The notes below the pieces were generated by a model. That model was not told where the DNA came from and did not search any database. It saw nothing but the letters and a program-made list of their open reading frames with translations. The position numbers were made by a program, and so were the translations under genes. Of a stretch of DNA of 64,000 nt, positions 37,153 through 46,444 are shown one piece after another (position 1 is the first letter of the stretch; the number at the start of each line of letters is the position of its first letter). The stretch is from assembly GCF_000701505.1 (NCBI RefSeq), contig NZ_JNJB01000007.1, positions 333,302 to 397,301 on the forward strand. The letters are read 5' to 3'. This DNA is from Dyadobacter crusticola DSM 16708 (GTDB lineage Bacteria > Bacteroidota > Bacteroidia > Cytophagales > Spirosomataceae).

Positions 37153-39777
37153 TTATTTTCGGTTCGTATCGATCAGCAGCCCGATGGAAAAAGTCCTGCG
37201 CTCCTGGGGATACCGCGACGCAGATGTGATCCCTTCCGCCGCGCGTATTCCTGGCACAAAGTATTCTGTGTTCAACACATTGGATACCTGGACCTGCAAG
37301 CTGAGATGGTTTAAGATATTCTGGTAAGTCACGGCCGAATTCAGCAGGTATATTGCCGGAAAGCGCGTGATCGGGTTGCTGCTGCCCGAGGTACCCACAC
37401 CCGATTTCCTGACGCTGATGTAATTGTTGGTAATGCTGATACTCAGATTTTTAACAGGCTCGAACACCGCACCCAGGTTAGCCGACCACGGCGCTACGTC
37501 GCTGACAGGTATCTTCTGGCCTTCTACCTTACTGAGATCTCGGGGATTACTATACGTGAAATTGCCCCAGATATTCAGGCTTTTGATATCGTACCTCGCC
37601 TCCGACTGTACGCCGATAATGCGCTGCTTTCCCAAAGCCTGGAACTGGGTAGTATTGCCTCCGCCGGGAGCCGGGGCTGTGGCCAGGCCTACTGCGTTGC
37701 TGTAATTAGCAAGGTAGGCGGCCACATTTGCCGAGAGTGCTTTGCTAAACCGCACTGCCACGCTGCCTTCCACATTCTTCACACGCTCGGGCTGCAAAGT
37801 GGGGTTATTAAGCAGGCGCTCGCGGGTAGTCGCGTATTTTTGCAGGTAAGATGCGTCTTTAAATGCTTCTGCATAAATGCCCTTGAACACGAACATGCCC
37901 CTGGTGTAAATCAGGCTCAAACGCGGATTGAACACAAACCCGTAACCACCATTCGAGCGGATCTGGTTGTAATCAACGCGGGTGGCGAGTACCATTTTCA
38001 GGTGGTCGGACCAGTTGTAAGTACCCTGGCTGAATATGCCCATGTCAAAAACCCGGAAGTTATCTCCACCTGCCAGCGTGGAGTCCGGCCGGCCAAATTC
38101 GTCTGCGCCCTCGATAGATGAAGTAATGTAGTTGGCCTGGATAATGCTGTTACGGATCTCAATTCCGCTGTTGATATCCATTCTCGGAATCGGTGTCCAG
38201 AGTACGCGAAACTCATTCCGGAGCTGGTTGGAAACCCGGTACCAGTAGGGCGTCGCGTAAGTAGGTTTCCTTTCATTCAAAAGATCGATGATCCCGTAGC
38301 TTCCATTATAGTAGCCCCGGTAAGTAGGCAGGTTGGTCGCGCCGTTCAGTTCATGCAGGCGGTAAGAAGTCAGGTTCAGGATCTGAACTTTGTCCGACAG
38401 GTACTTATTATATGTTAATGAAAATGCCTTGTTGTTGGCTACCCACCGCGACAGGTCTTTGGTAACAATGCGAGAGCGGTTGGTATACCACGGAGTTGCG
38501 CCTTCGTCCGTTTTCCAGGTCATGAGCGAGAGCATAAAGTCTTTAAACTCGATCTTCGCCCGCAGGTAGAAATTGCGCGAATCATCATTGAATTCAACCG
38601 GATTCCCATTCACATTAGCCTGAAAAAGATACTGGTTATCGAGCGCGGCAGCTTTTGCCTTGCCAGCGGGCGTCAGGCTCAATGCATTCACAGCGCCAGC
38701 TGCATCGGTTCCAACCTGGTATAAGTCGCTGTTCGGGAAAAGCGTTGCTAGTTTATTATTGTTATAGTAAGTCTGGGCCGCAGCACCTGATAGGTTTTGC
38801 TGACCGGGGTAACTATCAGCTGTTCTGGGCGAATAGTCCCATTCACGATACTTGCTGTAATCGAGCTCGTTAGATGAAAAATAGCGGGAAGTTACCGATA
38901 CTGCTACATCCTTAGTCCGCATTGTAATCACGCCATCGACAAGCTTCGTATTTAAAGATCCGTACCGCACCTGTCCTGTCGCTGAAACGTCCACTTTCTT
39001 GCCTTCCGGCATTTCCTTGTCCAGAAAACGTTTGGTGATCAGGTTGATCACGCCCATGAATGCATTGGCACCGTACATCGTCGAAGCCGGCCCGTAAATG
39101 ACTTCCACCCGCTCAATGTCCGACAATGCATACTGGCGTGAAATGGGGATATTATCCGAGTTCAAATCATTTTCTTCCACGCCGTCAACCAGCAAAATAG
39201 TGCGATCGTTGGAAGTAGAGCGGTACCCCCGCTGGTAGAAGGTGACGTACGATGGTCCATTGCCGCGGATTACGTCAAAACCCGGAATGTCGCTCAGCAT
39301 TTGGGTCAGGTCCTTGTAACCTCTTTTGATAATATCAGCCTGCGTCAGGACAGTTACAGTAGCAGGTACCTGCAACAGGTTTTCAGCTTTTTTAGAAACC
39401 GAAGTAATCTGAATAATGCGGTCCATTAAGTCTTTCTGCTGTGCAACCAAGTCCTTAAATTGCGGCAAAGCAGAAAACTCAGGTTCGTAATTCTGATTGG
39501 CGATCAGCAGGTTACGGACAGCTTGTGCCGCCTGCGGAAGCGAATCGAGCGCGAGGTAAGTCAATGCAATGATCTTGTAGCCCTGCACCTGCGCATTAGG
39601 TGAAAATTTCGTTTTCAGACAAGGGTTCAGGATTTGAAATACCTCGTCGAAATTTCCGGTCCTGTACTTCCTGTCTGCCTCGGGAACAATCACCGACGCG
39701 TCGCAATCTCCCTGCGCGAATGCACTTTTGGTAAGTGCCAGAATTCCGGTAAAAAAGAGTAGTAAAAATTTCTTCAT
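37153..39777 (-). CDS. TonB-dependent outer-membrane receptor with N-terminal helical-repeat domain
   Basis: An 874-residue outer-membrane protein with signal peptide (KKFLLLFFTGILALTKSAFAQ). Instead of the carboxypeptidase-regulatory-like domain usual in Bacteroidetes, residues about 24-120 are a helical, TPR-like region (FDEVFQILNPCL, IIALTYLALDSLPQAAQAVRNLL). The plug follows (about 130-245: ENLLQVPATVTVLTQADI, GYRSTSNDRTILLVDGV, VEVIYGPASTMYGANAFMGVI), then the 22-strand barrel to the end. No SusD-type partner is present, so this is not a SusC pair. It is 7 bp from the STAND gene, an unusual neighbour, suggesting a signal-sensing role. Confidence 0.92.
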   Translation of the reverse strand: MKKFLLLFFTGILALTKSAFAQGDCDASVIVPEADRKYRTGNFDEVFQILNPCLKTKFSPNAQVQGYKIIALTYLALDSLPQAAQAVRNLLIANQNYEPEFSALPQFKDLVAQQKDLMDRIIQITSVSKKAENLLQVPATVTVLTQADIIKRGYKDLTQMLSDIPGFDVIRGNGPSYVTFYQRGYRSTSNDRTILLVDGVEENDLNSDNIPISRQYALSDIERVEVIYGPASTMYGANAFMGVINLITKRFLDKEMPEGKKVDVSATGQVRYGSLNTKLVDGVITMRTKDVAVSVTSRYFSSNELDYSKYREWDYSPRTADSYPGQQNLSGAAAQTYYNNNKLATLFPNSDLYQVGTDAAGAVNALSLTPAGKAKAAALDNQYLFQANVNGNPVEFNDDSRNFYLRAKIEFKDFMLSLMTWKTDEGATPWYTNRSRIVTKDLSRWVANNKAFSLTYNKYLSDKVQILNLTSYRLHELNGATNLPTYRGYYNGSYGIIDLLNERKPTYATPYWYRVSNQLRNEFRVLWTPIPRMDINSGIEIRNSIIQANYITSSIEGADEFGRPDSTLAGGDNFRVFDMGIFSQGTYNWSDHLKMVLATRVDYNQIRSNGGYGFVFNPRLSLIYTRGMFVFKGIYAEAFKDASYLQKYATTRERLLNNPTLQPERVKNVEGSVAVRFSKALSANVAAYLANYSNAVGLATAPAPGGGNTTQFQALGKQRIIGVQSEARYDIKSLNIWGNFTYSNPRDLSKVEGQKIPVSDVAPWSANLGAVFEPVKNLSISITNNYISVRKSGVGTSGSSNPITRFPAIYLLNSAVTYQNILNHLSLQVQVSNVLNTEYFVPGIRAAEGITSASRYPQERRTFSIGLLIDTNRK

Positions 39778-39784
39778 CGCGTGC

Positions 39785-42700
39785 CTATCTGATATTTCGG
39801 GAAAGCTTTTCGTAAGGAATATCCTTGCCGATATATTGGTCCCATTCTTCTTCTGTCAAATCCCTTTTCACTTTTTTGGAAACTTCGGCAAACAGGTCGG
39901 CGGAATTGATATCCCACACGCGTACTGTTTTATCGGCTCCTGTTGCGAGTAACTTGTTTCCGTCGCCGGTAAACCGGATATCCATGACCCAGTAGTCGAA
40001 ATCGCTGAGCACCACAGGCTGTTGTTTCGACAAATCCTCTTTTGTACTCCAGACACGGATCTTCCAATCATAGCAGGCTGTCGCAATGCGGCTTCCGTCA
40101 GGTGTAAATGCAATCTTGGTAATACCGGAAGTGTGCGTACCCTGCGTTCCTGTGATAGAGTTCGGTACAGGCTCGTCCCCCTGCATTCTCACAGAATAGA
40201 GCATTCCGCTACTTGTTCCAAAGTACAGTCGCCTTCCGTCGGGTGCCAATGCAATGGAAATCAGCCTGCCTCGTATGTTGCCGGTATTGTATTCGGTTGC
40301 TTTCGCATCGGGCTTGTCAACGTCCAGGCGCATGATCTTACCGTTGCCCGTTCCGAAAAACAGGTACGGACTGTCTGGCAATGCAGCCACGCAGGAAATC
40401 TCCGCTCCCAAGCTGATATTTTTGATCACATCCAGCTTCTTGTCACTAATGTCCCAAATTCTTACCTGTCCCGAAGAGCTGCTTGAAATCAGGCGCGGCT
40501 TATTATTTGAATCCCTGTTGATCAATGAAAGAATGATCCCATCGTGCGCGACGAGCGTTCTGGTAGGCGTGCTGCCGGGCGCGAAATTATCCCAGCGAAC
40601 AAGCTGTCCATTGGATGAGCCTGTAAATGCCGACTTCCCATCAGGAGAGAGATAAAGTGAGCGAATACTCTTGAAAGTCTGGCGCGGGTTGCGGAATGTG
40701 ACGGGCCGGGTAGCAGGTACGAGGTAGTTCCAGAGGTTGACAACCCCATCGTCCCCCGCAGTCGCAAAAATCGGGTTACCGGGCCTCGACTCGGCTACTA
40801 CCCGCACGATATCATTGTGTCCAAGAAGCGTAGCCTTCGCTCCGGCAGCTTTGGACAATGCATTGAAGATATCCGGATTCTCACGTTCTCCCCCATTTTT
40901 GAGGTTAAAATCATAAGCTTTCAAAGCGAGCAATGCAGCGAGATCGTCTCCCGCAGGCATTTGAAATGACTGAATTGCGATAAAGCGCGCTACCGCTTTC
41001 GAGCGTTGTTTCAATGCATCGTTCCGCGAAGATTCGGCTTCTCTTTGTGCGCTTTGTGCAAGTATCTTCTGGCGCTCGGATTCCTTTTGGGCGCTTACTG
41101 CATACTCTTTTTGTACTTCTGTTTCCTTTTGTGACTGAACAGCCGCGCGCCGGGCATTATCGGCCTGCATTCTCTGTTCCTCAGCAACTTGCCGCGCTGC
41201 TTTGGCCGCAATGCTTTCCTTTACTGCCTTTTCCTGCTCTCTTACCGCAATGGCTTTTTGTTCCTCTGTCAATGCTTTTTGAAGTTCAGCAAATGTGCCT
41301 TGCTGCTCTGCTATTTTCTTCTGAGAAATGGCTTCCCGCGTCTGGTCCTCTGCACGTTTCCTTTCTTCCAGTGCCAGGCTTTCTTTCTCCAATGCCGTTT
41401 TCTCGCTTTGCTGCGCCTGCGTCCTGAGCACCAATGCGACGATCAGGAACAGCAGCGATACCAGCGAGCTGATCCCCAGTACCGAGGCGAATACACGTGC
41501 TTTGCGCAATTCCCTTTTCTGACGGTCTTCTTTGAGCCTTACTTCCAGCTCGTATTGCTTTTTGCTGTAATCCAAAAAGTTAATGGCGCGCTCGAAAAAC
41601 GGATCATACCGCTGTGCCCATTCCAATGTGGGCTCGCTTTCTTTGAGCCACTTCAATCCCATTGCCAGCTCAGGGTTTACCCATAAACCGGTACGCCCTT
41701 CCTGGTAGAGAAGGGCAGAGTAACTCAGTTGTTTGTACAATTTAGCCGATTCAAGTTCCTCCTCGATCCACTTCCGGCACCTGTCCCAGAAAGTCAGGAT
41801 CTTTTCTACGGAAACGTCAATGATTGAATCGTGATCAATTTTAACGCCCGGCTTTGGCGTTAGAAACGAAACGCCGTTTTTCCTGAAAACCATGATCACG
41901 TCGATCAACAGGTAATCGGGCATTCCGGTGATCTGAATAATTTCTTTCAATGCAGTCGGGTGCAGCGACGAAGTGTCACTCGGGCCGAGTACGATGAGGG
42001 ATTTGAAAAGCTTGGCTGCCGCAGTCCGTCTTTTTTCATCCAGCTGCTGGGTGAATATCTCTTCCGCATGCATGGTAATCGACTGCTGCATCGTCCCGAT
42101 CGCCTCGTAGTCGGAGCGGGAAACGGGTACTGCATTGGTTTTGGTACTGCGCCAGCGTTCCCAGGTACGCATCAATGCATGTTGCAGAATGGGCAGGTAA
42201 TCAGGATTTTCGGCAAGTTCCCGCAGCAGAGTCGCCACAAGTTCCGGTTCAATGGTTGCGCCAAAAGCTTTTACCGGCCCCTCTATCACCTGCTGCAGCT
42301 CCCCCGGGTTCATTTTCGGCAACAGGTAATAACCTCGGTTGATTACTTCTGTCAAGCCATTGAACTCCGTGCAGTGATCGAGGTAATCCGACCGCATCGT
42401 GATCACGGCATGAATGGGCAATTGCCGCTGGTTTATCAAAGCCAGCAGCAATTGGACAAATGCCGTAGTACTGCTTTTCCCGGCATCGCCTTCGGAAAGC
42501 TCGTACCTGAAAAGCTCTTCAAACTGGTCTATAACCAGCAGGATCCTGCGATCGTGAATGATCGAAAGCAGGTCCAGCGCTGATTGCGGATTTTTTGAAA
42601 ACTCCTTTTCCAGCTGTGCGGGATCACGCTCGTCCCATTCGGGATCTTCGTTCCGCATCGCGGTCTTTAATGCATTGGCAAAGCTCCTGACCGGATTACC

Positions 42701-42952
42701 GCCCGGCCTGAAAATCACCGTTTTCCAGCGCGCGCCGCCTGCCTCACCTTCAAGCGAGGGAATCAGGCCGGCCTTGATAAGCGAAGACTTTCCGCTTCCG
42801 GATGAACCAATTAATGCAAGAAAACGCCCATCCAGCAGTTTACCTGTCAGCTCACGGATATGCGAATCCCTTCCGAAGAACAGCGCGTGATCTTCATAAT
42901 CGTAACTTCTTAAACCGGGAAATGGATTCGTGAGCGTAGACTTATCAACCAT
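39785..42952 (-). CDS. STAND NTPase with transmembrane helix, coiled coil and WD40 repeats
   Basis: A 1055-residue protein of the nSTAND1 type. The N-terminal NPFPGLRSYDYEDHALFFGRD is the family entry motif. Walker A is GSSGSGKSS (49-57) and Walker B is ILLVIDQFEEL (about 136-146). A winged-helix-like region ends near 430. One transmembrane helix at about 490-512 is followed by a long Glu/Gln/Arg-rich coiled coil (to about 655) and WD40 repeats (about 705-1040, e.g. IRVWS, VRVWD). No TIR, caspase or nuclease effector is fused, unlike defence STANDs. It is 2 bp from the RsbW-like gene. I infer a signal-gated switch controlling the downstream partner-switching proteins. Confidence 0.92.
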   Translation of the reverse strand: MVDKSTLTNPFPGLRSYDYEDHALFFGRDSHIRELTGKLLDGRFLALIGSSGSGKSSLIKAGLIPSLEGEAGGARWKTVIFRPGGNPVRSFANALKTAMRNEDPEWDERDPAQLEKEFSKNPQSALDLLSIIHDRRILLVIDQFEELFRYELSEGDAGKSSTTAFVQLLLALINQRQLPIHAVITMRSDYLDHCTEFNGLTEVINRGYYLLPKMNPGELQQVIEGPVKAFGATIEPELVATLLRELAENPDYLPILQHALMRTWERWRSTKTNAVPVSRSDYEAIGTMQQSITMHAEEIFTQQLDEKRRTAAAKLFKSLIVLGPSDTSSLHPTALKEIIQITGMPDYLLIDVIMVFRKNGVSFLTPKPGVKIDHDSIIDVSVEKILTFWDRCRKWIEEELESAKLYKQLSYSALLYQEGRTGLWVNPELAMGLKWLKESEPTLEWAQRYDPFFERAINFLDYSKKQYELEVRLKEDRQKRELRKARVFASVLGISSLVSLLFLIVALVLRTQAQQSEKTALEKESLALEERKRAEDQTREAISQKKIAEQQGTFAELQKALTEEQKAIAVREQEKAVKESIAAKAARQVAEEQRMQADNARRAAVQSQKETEVQKEYAVSAQKESERQKILAQSAQREAESSRNDALKQRSKAVARFIAIQSFQMPAGDDLAALLALKAYDFNLKNGGERENPDIFNALSKAAGAKATLLGHNDIVRVVAESRPGNPIFATAGDDGVVNLWNYLVPATRPVTFRNPRQTFKSIRSLYLSPDGKSAFTGSSNGQLVRWDNFAPGSTPTRTLVAHDGIILSLINRDSNNKPRLISSSSSGQVRIWDISDKKLDVIKNISLGAEISCVAALPDSPYLFFGTGNGKIMRLDVDKPDAKATEYNTGNIRGRLISIALAPDGRRLYFGTSSGMLYSVRMQGDEPVPNSITGTQGTHTSGITKIAFTPDGSRIATACYDWKIRVWSTKEDLSKQQPVVLSDFDYWVMDIRFTGDGNKLLATGADKTVRVWDINSADLFAEVSKKVKRDLTEEEWDQYIGKDIPYEKLSRNIR

Positions 42953-42954
42953 AT

Positions 42955-43383
42955 TTACTCGGTTGAACCTATTTTCATAACAAACTTATTTCGGTTTTTT
43001 CCATTCACATATTCATAGGAGAAATCATCTACCCCATTGATCGTGAGGAAAATACCCAGACCACCGATTTCGCGTTCTTCCAAAGATTTGGTAAGATCGT
43101 CGGAATCGGGCAGCTCTTTGGCCAGCGGATCGAAAGGCGCGGCAATATCTTCGAGGATCACGATCAGCTCACTTTCGGTAATCTCGCTCAACACATCGAA
43201 ATCAGCTTCCAATCCTGCATGCTGATATCCGTACAGGATGATATTGGTTGCGATTTCGTCGATAGCCAGTTTGAGCGCGTAAGTCGGCTTTTTGGCCAGG
43301 CCCGCCTTTCCCGCAAGTTCACCTACGTATCCCCGCAATGAATCCAGTGAATCCACATTGCCAGGAAAACTTTTCGACTCCAT
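42955..43383 (-). CDS. RsbW/SpoIIAB-like anti-sigma serine kinase
   Basis: A 142-residue GHKL ATPase of the HATPase_c_2 type. N-box residues lie in LAIDEIATNIILYGY (Asn47), the G1 box in LEDIAAPFDP (Asp79), and the glycine box in GGLGIFL (107-113). Family role: bind a sigma factor and phosphorylate a STAS antagonist. No sigma gene lies within the window, so its client is unknown. Eleven bp downstream of its likely substrate STAS gene. Confidence 0.93.
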   Translation of the reverse strand: MESKSFPGNVDSLDSLRGYVGELAGKAGLAKKPTYALKLAIDEIATNIILYGYQHAGLEADFDVLSEITESELIVILEDIAAPFDPLAKELPDSDDLTKSLEEREIGGLGIFLTINGVDDFSYEYVNGKNRNKFVMKIGSTE

Positions 43384-43394
43384 TTTTTCAGATG

Positions 43395-43715
43395 TTAAAC
43401 TGGATATTGATCAACAATTGTCACACTGTGCTGCAGACCTGTTTTTGTCAGGGTATCTACGATTAGCTCCTGTGGTTTAACGATGTAAATAGCCAGCTTC
43501 GGACCTATTTTTTGTTTTGAATAAATCAACACGCGTAAGCCAGCCGAAGACATAAAGTCCAGCTCTTCCATATCCAGCACGAGCGAATCAATGGGCTGGT
43601 TCGCGATTTTTTCAATTTCAGTTTGAAACACACGCGCCGAAAGCGAGTCCAGCTCCCCATGCAAAGTCAACCGCGCAACCTGATCTTCAATTACCGATTC
43701 TATTTGAAATGCCAT
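43395..43715 (-). CDS. STAS-domain anti-anti-sigma factor
   Basis: A 106-residue RsbV/SpoIIAA-like protein. The phosphorylatable serine region is ELDFMSSAGLRVL (Ser56/Ser57). Predicted to alternate between phosphorylated (by the RsbW-like kinase next door) and dephosphorylated (by the SpoIIE phosphatase at 27886) states. First gene of the nine-gene operon; upstream lies a repeat-rich 85-250 bp gap. Confidence 0.93.
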   Translation of the reverse strand: MAFQIESVIEDQVARLTLHGELDSLSARVFQTEIEKIANQPIDSLVLDMEELDFMSSAGLRVLIYSKQKIGPKLAIYIVKPQELIVDTLTKTGLQHSVTIVDQYPV

Positions 43716-43800
43716 TTTCTTGATGTTTTAAGATTTTGTTTAACTATTTAAATGTCGTGTAATGTCTTTGACTTTGTCACATTGGGCGGACATCTTTTTT

Positions 43801-43960
43801 GTCACCTGAGCGCAGTCGAAGGGCACTTCCGGACGGCTTTGTCGCTCCTCCCTTCGACTGCGCTCAGGGTGACAAGGAGGCAACGCTGGTGTTGTGGCGT
43901 TGTCGCTCTCCCCTTCGACTGCGCTCAGGGTGACAAGGCGACTGCGCTCAGGGTGACAAG
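43801..43960. repeat. Cluster of dispersed palindromic repeats (four copies)
   Basis: Copies of a 20-plus-bp unit with the core TTCGACTGCGCTCAGGGTGA lie at 43850-43876, 43911-43937 and (5' shortened) 43939-43960. One in inverted orientation is at 43801-43823, giving a large potential hairpin. The last copy ends 5 bp before the glgX stop codon. Related copies are at 48441-48549. Confidence 0.88.
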
Positions 43961-43965
43961 GTGTA

Positions 43966-46086
43966 TCACTTCCCAATCAAAATAACCGTAGCACGACCTC
44001 CTACCAGGAATCTTCCCTGGTCTTCCAGCTTTGGCTCTTTTCCTATTTCGTAAATGTCCTGGCCTGAGGGCATGTCGGTATTTACGGACAGGTACCAGCT
44101 GCGGCCGTTTGGCAGCTGTGGGAGTTCGTAATACAATGCGTCCCAATACGAGTTGAGGGCAACGTAAATGGTGTCGTCTACGATGGTACCGCCTTTGGCG
44201 TGCGCACCGTCGAGCATGAATGCAAGGCAGCGGCTTGATGCAGAAAAGTCTGCATGCCAGGCTTGGGTACCGTGGAAACTGATATCAGGATAGCCGCTTC
44301 CTACATAATCGCGGTGCTGGAAATGCGTGCGGCTGCGTAGTACAGGGTGCGCCCTGCGGAAGTGCATGATGTGTTTTGAAAAATTAAACAAATCCGCGTT
44401 CTTTTCCAACAAGCCCCAGTCTACCCAGTTCAGCTCGTTGTCGTGGCAGTACGTATTGTTGTTCCCATTTTTGGTTACGCCCATTTCGTCTCCCGATAAA
44501 ATCATCGGTACGCCCTGGCTCACCATCAGGATCGACAATGCATTCTTAATCTGCTTGTGTCGGAGCTGCTTGATGTTTGGATCGTCAGTTTCTCCCTCCA
44601 CACCGCAGTTCCACGAATGGTTATCATTGCCGCCGTCGTTGTTATTTTCTCCATTCGCCTCGTTGTGCTTTTCGTTGTAAGCGAAAAGATCGTAAAGCGT
44701 GAAGCCGTCGTGGCACGCGATGAAGTTGATACTGGCGGTCGGGCCGCGGTAGTAGTACAAATCCGGCCAGCCCTGAATGCTCTGAGCGATATCGCCGATC
44801 ATGCCTTCATCCCCTTTCAGGAACTTGCGCACACCGTCGCGGTATTTACCATTCCACTCGGCCCAGCGCCCGTATGCGGGGAATGAACCTACCTGGTACA
44901 ATCCGCCTGCATCCCAGGCTTCGGCCACGAGCTTGCATTTCGCGAGGATCGGATCGTAAGCGAGTGATTCTAGCAATGGCGGGTTGCTCAGCGGCGCGCC
45001 GTTCTGGTCGCGGCCGAGAATGGCGGCGAGGTCAAAACGGAACCCGTCAATGTGGTAGTCAGCAGCCCAGTATCGCAGACAGTCGAGTACCATGTTACGT
45101 ACCACGGGATTGTTACAGTTCAATGTATTTCCAGTTCCGGAAAAGTTGAAGTAATAACCCTCCGGCGTGAGCATGTAGTAAGTCTTGTTGTCAATTCCGC
45201 GGAACGAAATCGTGTGTCCCCGGTGATCGCCTTCGGCTGTGTGGTTGAACACCACGTCGAGCATTACCTCGATACCGTTTTTGTGCAGCTCTTTTACAAG
45301 CGTTTTCAGCTCGTCAACCTGCATTCCAAACTTCCCGGTAGCAGCATAACCCGCTTTGGGAGAAAAGAAGTTAACGGTACTGTAACCCCAGAAATTGACG
45401 ATCAAACCTCCGGTAGCGGGGTTCTCGCGGCTGTTTTCCCATTCATCAAATTCATAGATCGGCATCAGTTCCACACAGTTGATCCCCAGCTCTTTGAGAT
45501 AAGCTATCTTACTGCGGATCGCTGCGAATGTTCCCGGATTCTTGACATTCGAAGAAGGGTGCTGGGTAAACCCGCGCACGTGCATTTCATAGATAACCAG
45601 ATCTTCAATGGGCGTTTCGAGCGGGTGGTCGTTTTCCCAGTCGAAATCCTCAAAAACAAGTCTGGAACGGTAAGGATAGATGTTATCCCAGTTTGGTGTA
45701 GCCAGCCAGGTATCCCGCCCGGCGATTGCTTTCGCGTAGGGGTCGCTGAGGATGATGTTCTTGTCAAAACGGTGCCCTTCTTCCGGTTTAAATGGTCCGT
45801 CCATTCTGTAACCGTATTCCAGACGCTCGTAATCCAGATCAAAAACGATCATAGAGTACACATTACCTGTACGGAATTCTTCCGGGAAACGGATCTCTGC
45901 AAAAGGCTGTGCTTCGCCTCGTTCAAACAAAACCAAAGTACAGTCGATCGCTTCACTCGAATAGATGCTGAAATTGATCCCGTTGGGCACTATCGTGGCT
46001 CCAAATGGAAGCACGTGGCCTCTCCTGAATTTAATGCCCTGCTGCTCGTGGGTCGGATAGTAGTCGATCCTGATATCTGTCGCCAT
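43966..46086 (-). CDS. glgX: Glycogen debranching enzyme / isoamylase-type GH13
   Basis: A cytosolic 706-residue enzyme that removes alpha-1,6 branches from glycogen. An N-terminal CBM48 domain (about 20-110, LPFGATIVPNGINFSIYS) precedes the GH13 barrel. Barrel motifs: DVVFNHTAEGD, GFRFDLAAILGRD with nucleophile Asp near 348, KLVAEAWDAGGLYQVGSFP with acid/base Glu near 388, and ACHDGFTLYDL. The match is good for GlgX and slightly less specific versus bacterial isoamylase. It starts 3 bp after the STAS gene at 46090, an unusual coupling of a metabolic enzyme with a partner-switch protein. Confidence 0.93.
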   Translation of the reverse strand: MATDIRIDYYPTHEQQGIKFRRGHVLPFGATIVPNGINFSIYSSEAIDCTLVLFERGEAQPFAEIRFPEEFRTGNVYSMIVFDLDYERLEYGYRMDGPFKPEEGHRFDKNIILSDPYAKAIAGRDTWLATPNWDNIYPYRSRLVFEDFDWENDHPLETPIEDLVIYEMHVRGFTQHPSSNVKNPGTFAAIRSKIAYLKELGINCVELMPIYEFDEWENSRENPATGGLIVNFWGYSTVNFFSPKAGYAATGKFGMQVDELKTLVKELHKNGIEVMLDVVFNHTAEGDHRGHTISFRGIDNKTYYMLTPEGYYFNFSGTGNTLNCNNPVVRNMVLDCLRYWAADYHIDGFRFDLAAILGRDQNGAPLSNPPLLESLAYDPILAKCKLVAEAWDAGGLYQVGSFPAYGRWAEWNGKYRDGVRKFLKGDEGMIGDIAQSIQGWPDLYYYRGPTASINFIACHDGFTLYDLFAYNEKHNEANGENNNDGGNDNHSWNCGVEGETDDPNIKQLRHKQIKNALSILMVSQGVPMILSGDEMGVTKNGNNNTYCHDNELNWVDWGLLEKNADLFNFSKHIMHFRRAHPVLRSRTHFQHRDYVGSGYPDISFHGTQAWHADFSASSRCLAFMLDGAHAKGGTIVDDTIYVALNSYWDALYYELPQLPNGRSWYLSVNTDMPSGQDIYEIGKEPKLEDQGRFLVGGRATVILIGK

Positions 46087-46089
46087 GGC

Positions 46090-46428
46090 TTAGTCTTGTT
46101 TAAGGATGACAAGCGCTTCGTCCAGCTTCTCCACGATCGTGAAAAAGTTGATAAACCCGGTAGTCGACATTACATCCTGGATATCTTCCGAAACACCAAC
46201 CAGTATCACATTCCCATTCTGGGCGCGGATATTTCTGTACACCATCAGCAGCACACGCAGCCCGGCGCTGGACATGAATTCGACTTCCGTAAGGTCGATC
46301 GCGATCTTCTTGCTTGAATCAGTCGCAGTCCGCGCATTTCTCTCAAATTCAGGCGCCGTTTTGCTGTCAATATCTCCCGTTACCTGTAGTACCGTAATAT
46401 CGTCCTGTTCGGTAGTAGTTACTTTCAT
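46090..46428 (-). CDS. Second STAS-domain anti-anti-sigma factor
   Basis: A 112-residue STAS protein with LTEVEFMSSAGLRVLLM carrying the candidate phosphoserines. It is a diverged paralogue of 43395-43715; the MSSAGLRVL core is identical. It lies directly upstream of glgX with 3 bp between stop and start. It could be a second substrate of the RsbW-like kinase and SpoIIE phosphatase. Confidence 0.92.
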   Translation of the reverse strand: MKVTTTEQDDITVLQVTGDIDSKTAPEFERNARTATDSSKKIAIDLTEVEFMSSAGLRVLLMVYRNIRAQNGNVILVGVSEDIQDVMSTTGFINFFTIVEKLDEALVILKQD

Positions 46429-46444
46429 AGTTTGCAGAGGTTAG

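Noticed and set aside
37153..39777. SusC/SusD polysaccharide utilisation locus
   Set aside because: No SusD-like lipoprotein nearby and the receptor lacks SusC features.
39785..42952. STAND protein as an anti-phage defence gene
   Set aside because: No effector domain is fused and neighbours are signalling and receptor genes, not defence genes.
45052..46317. Long open frame on the plus strand opposite glgX
   Set aside because: Antisense shadow of a well-conserved GH13 gene; translation has no recognisable motif and no start context.
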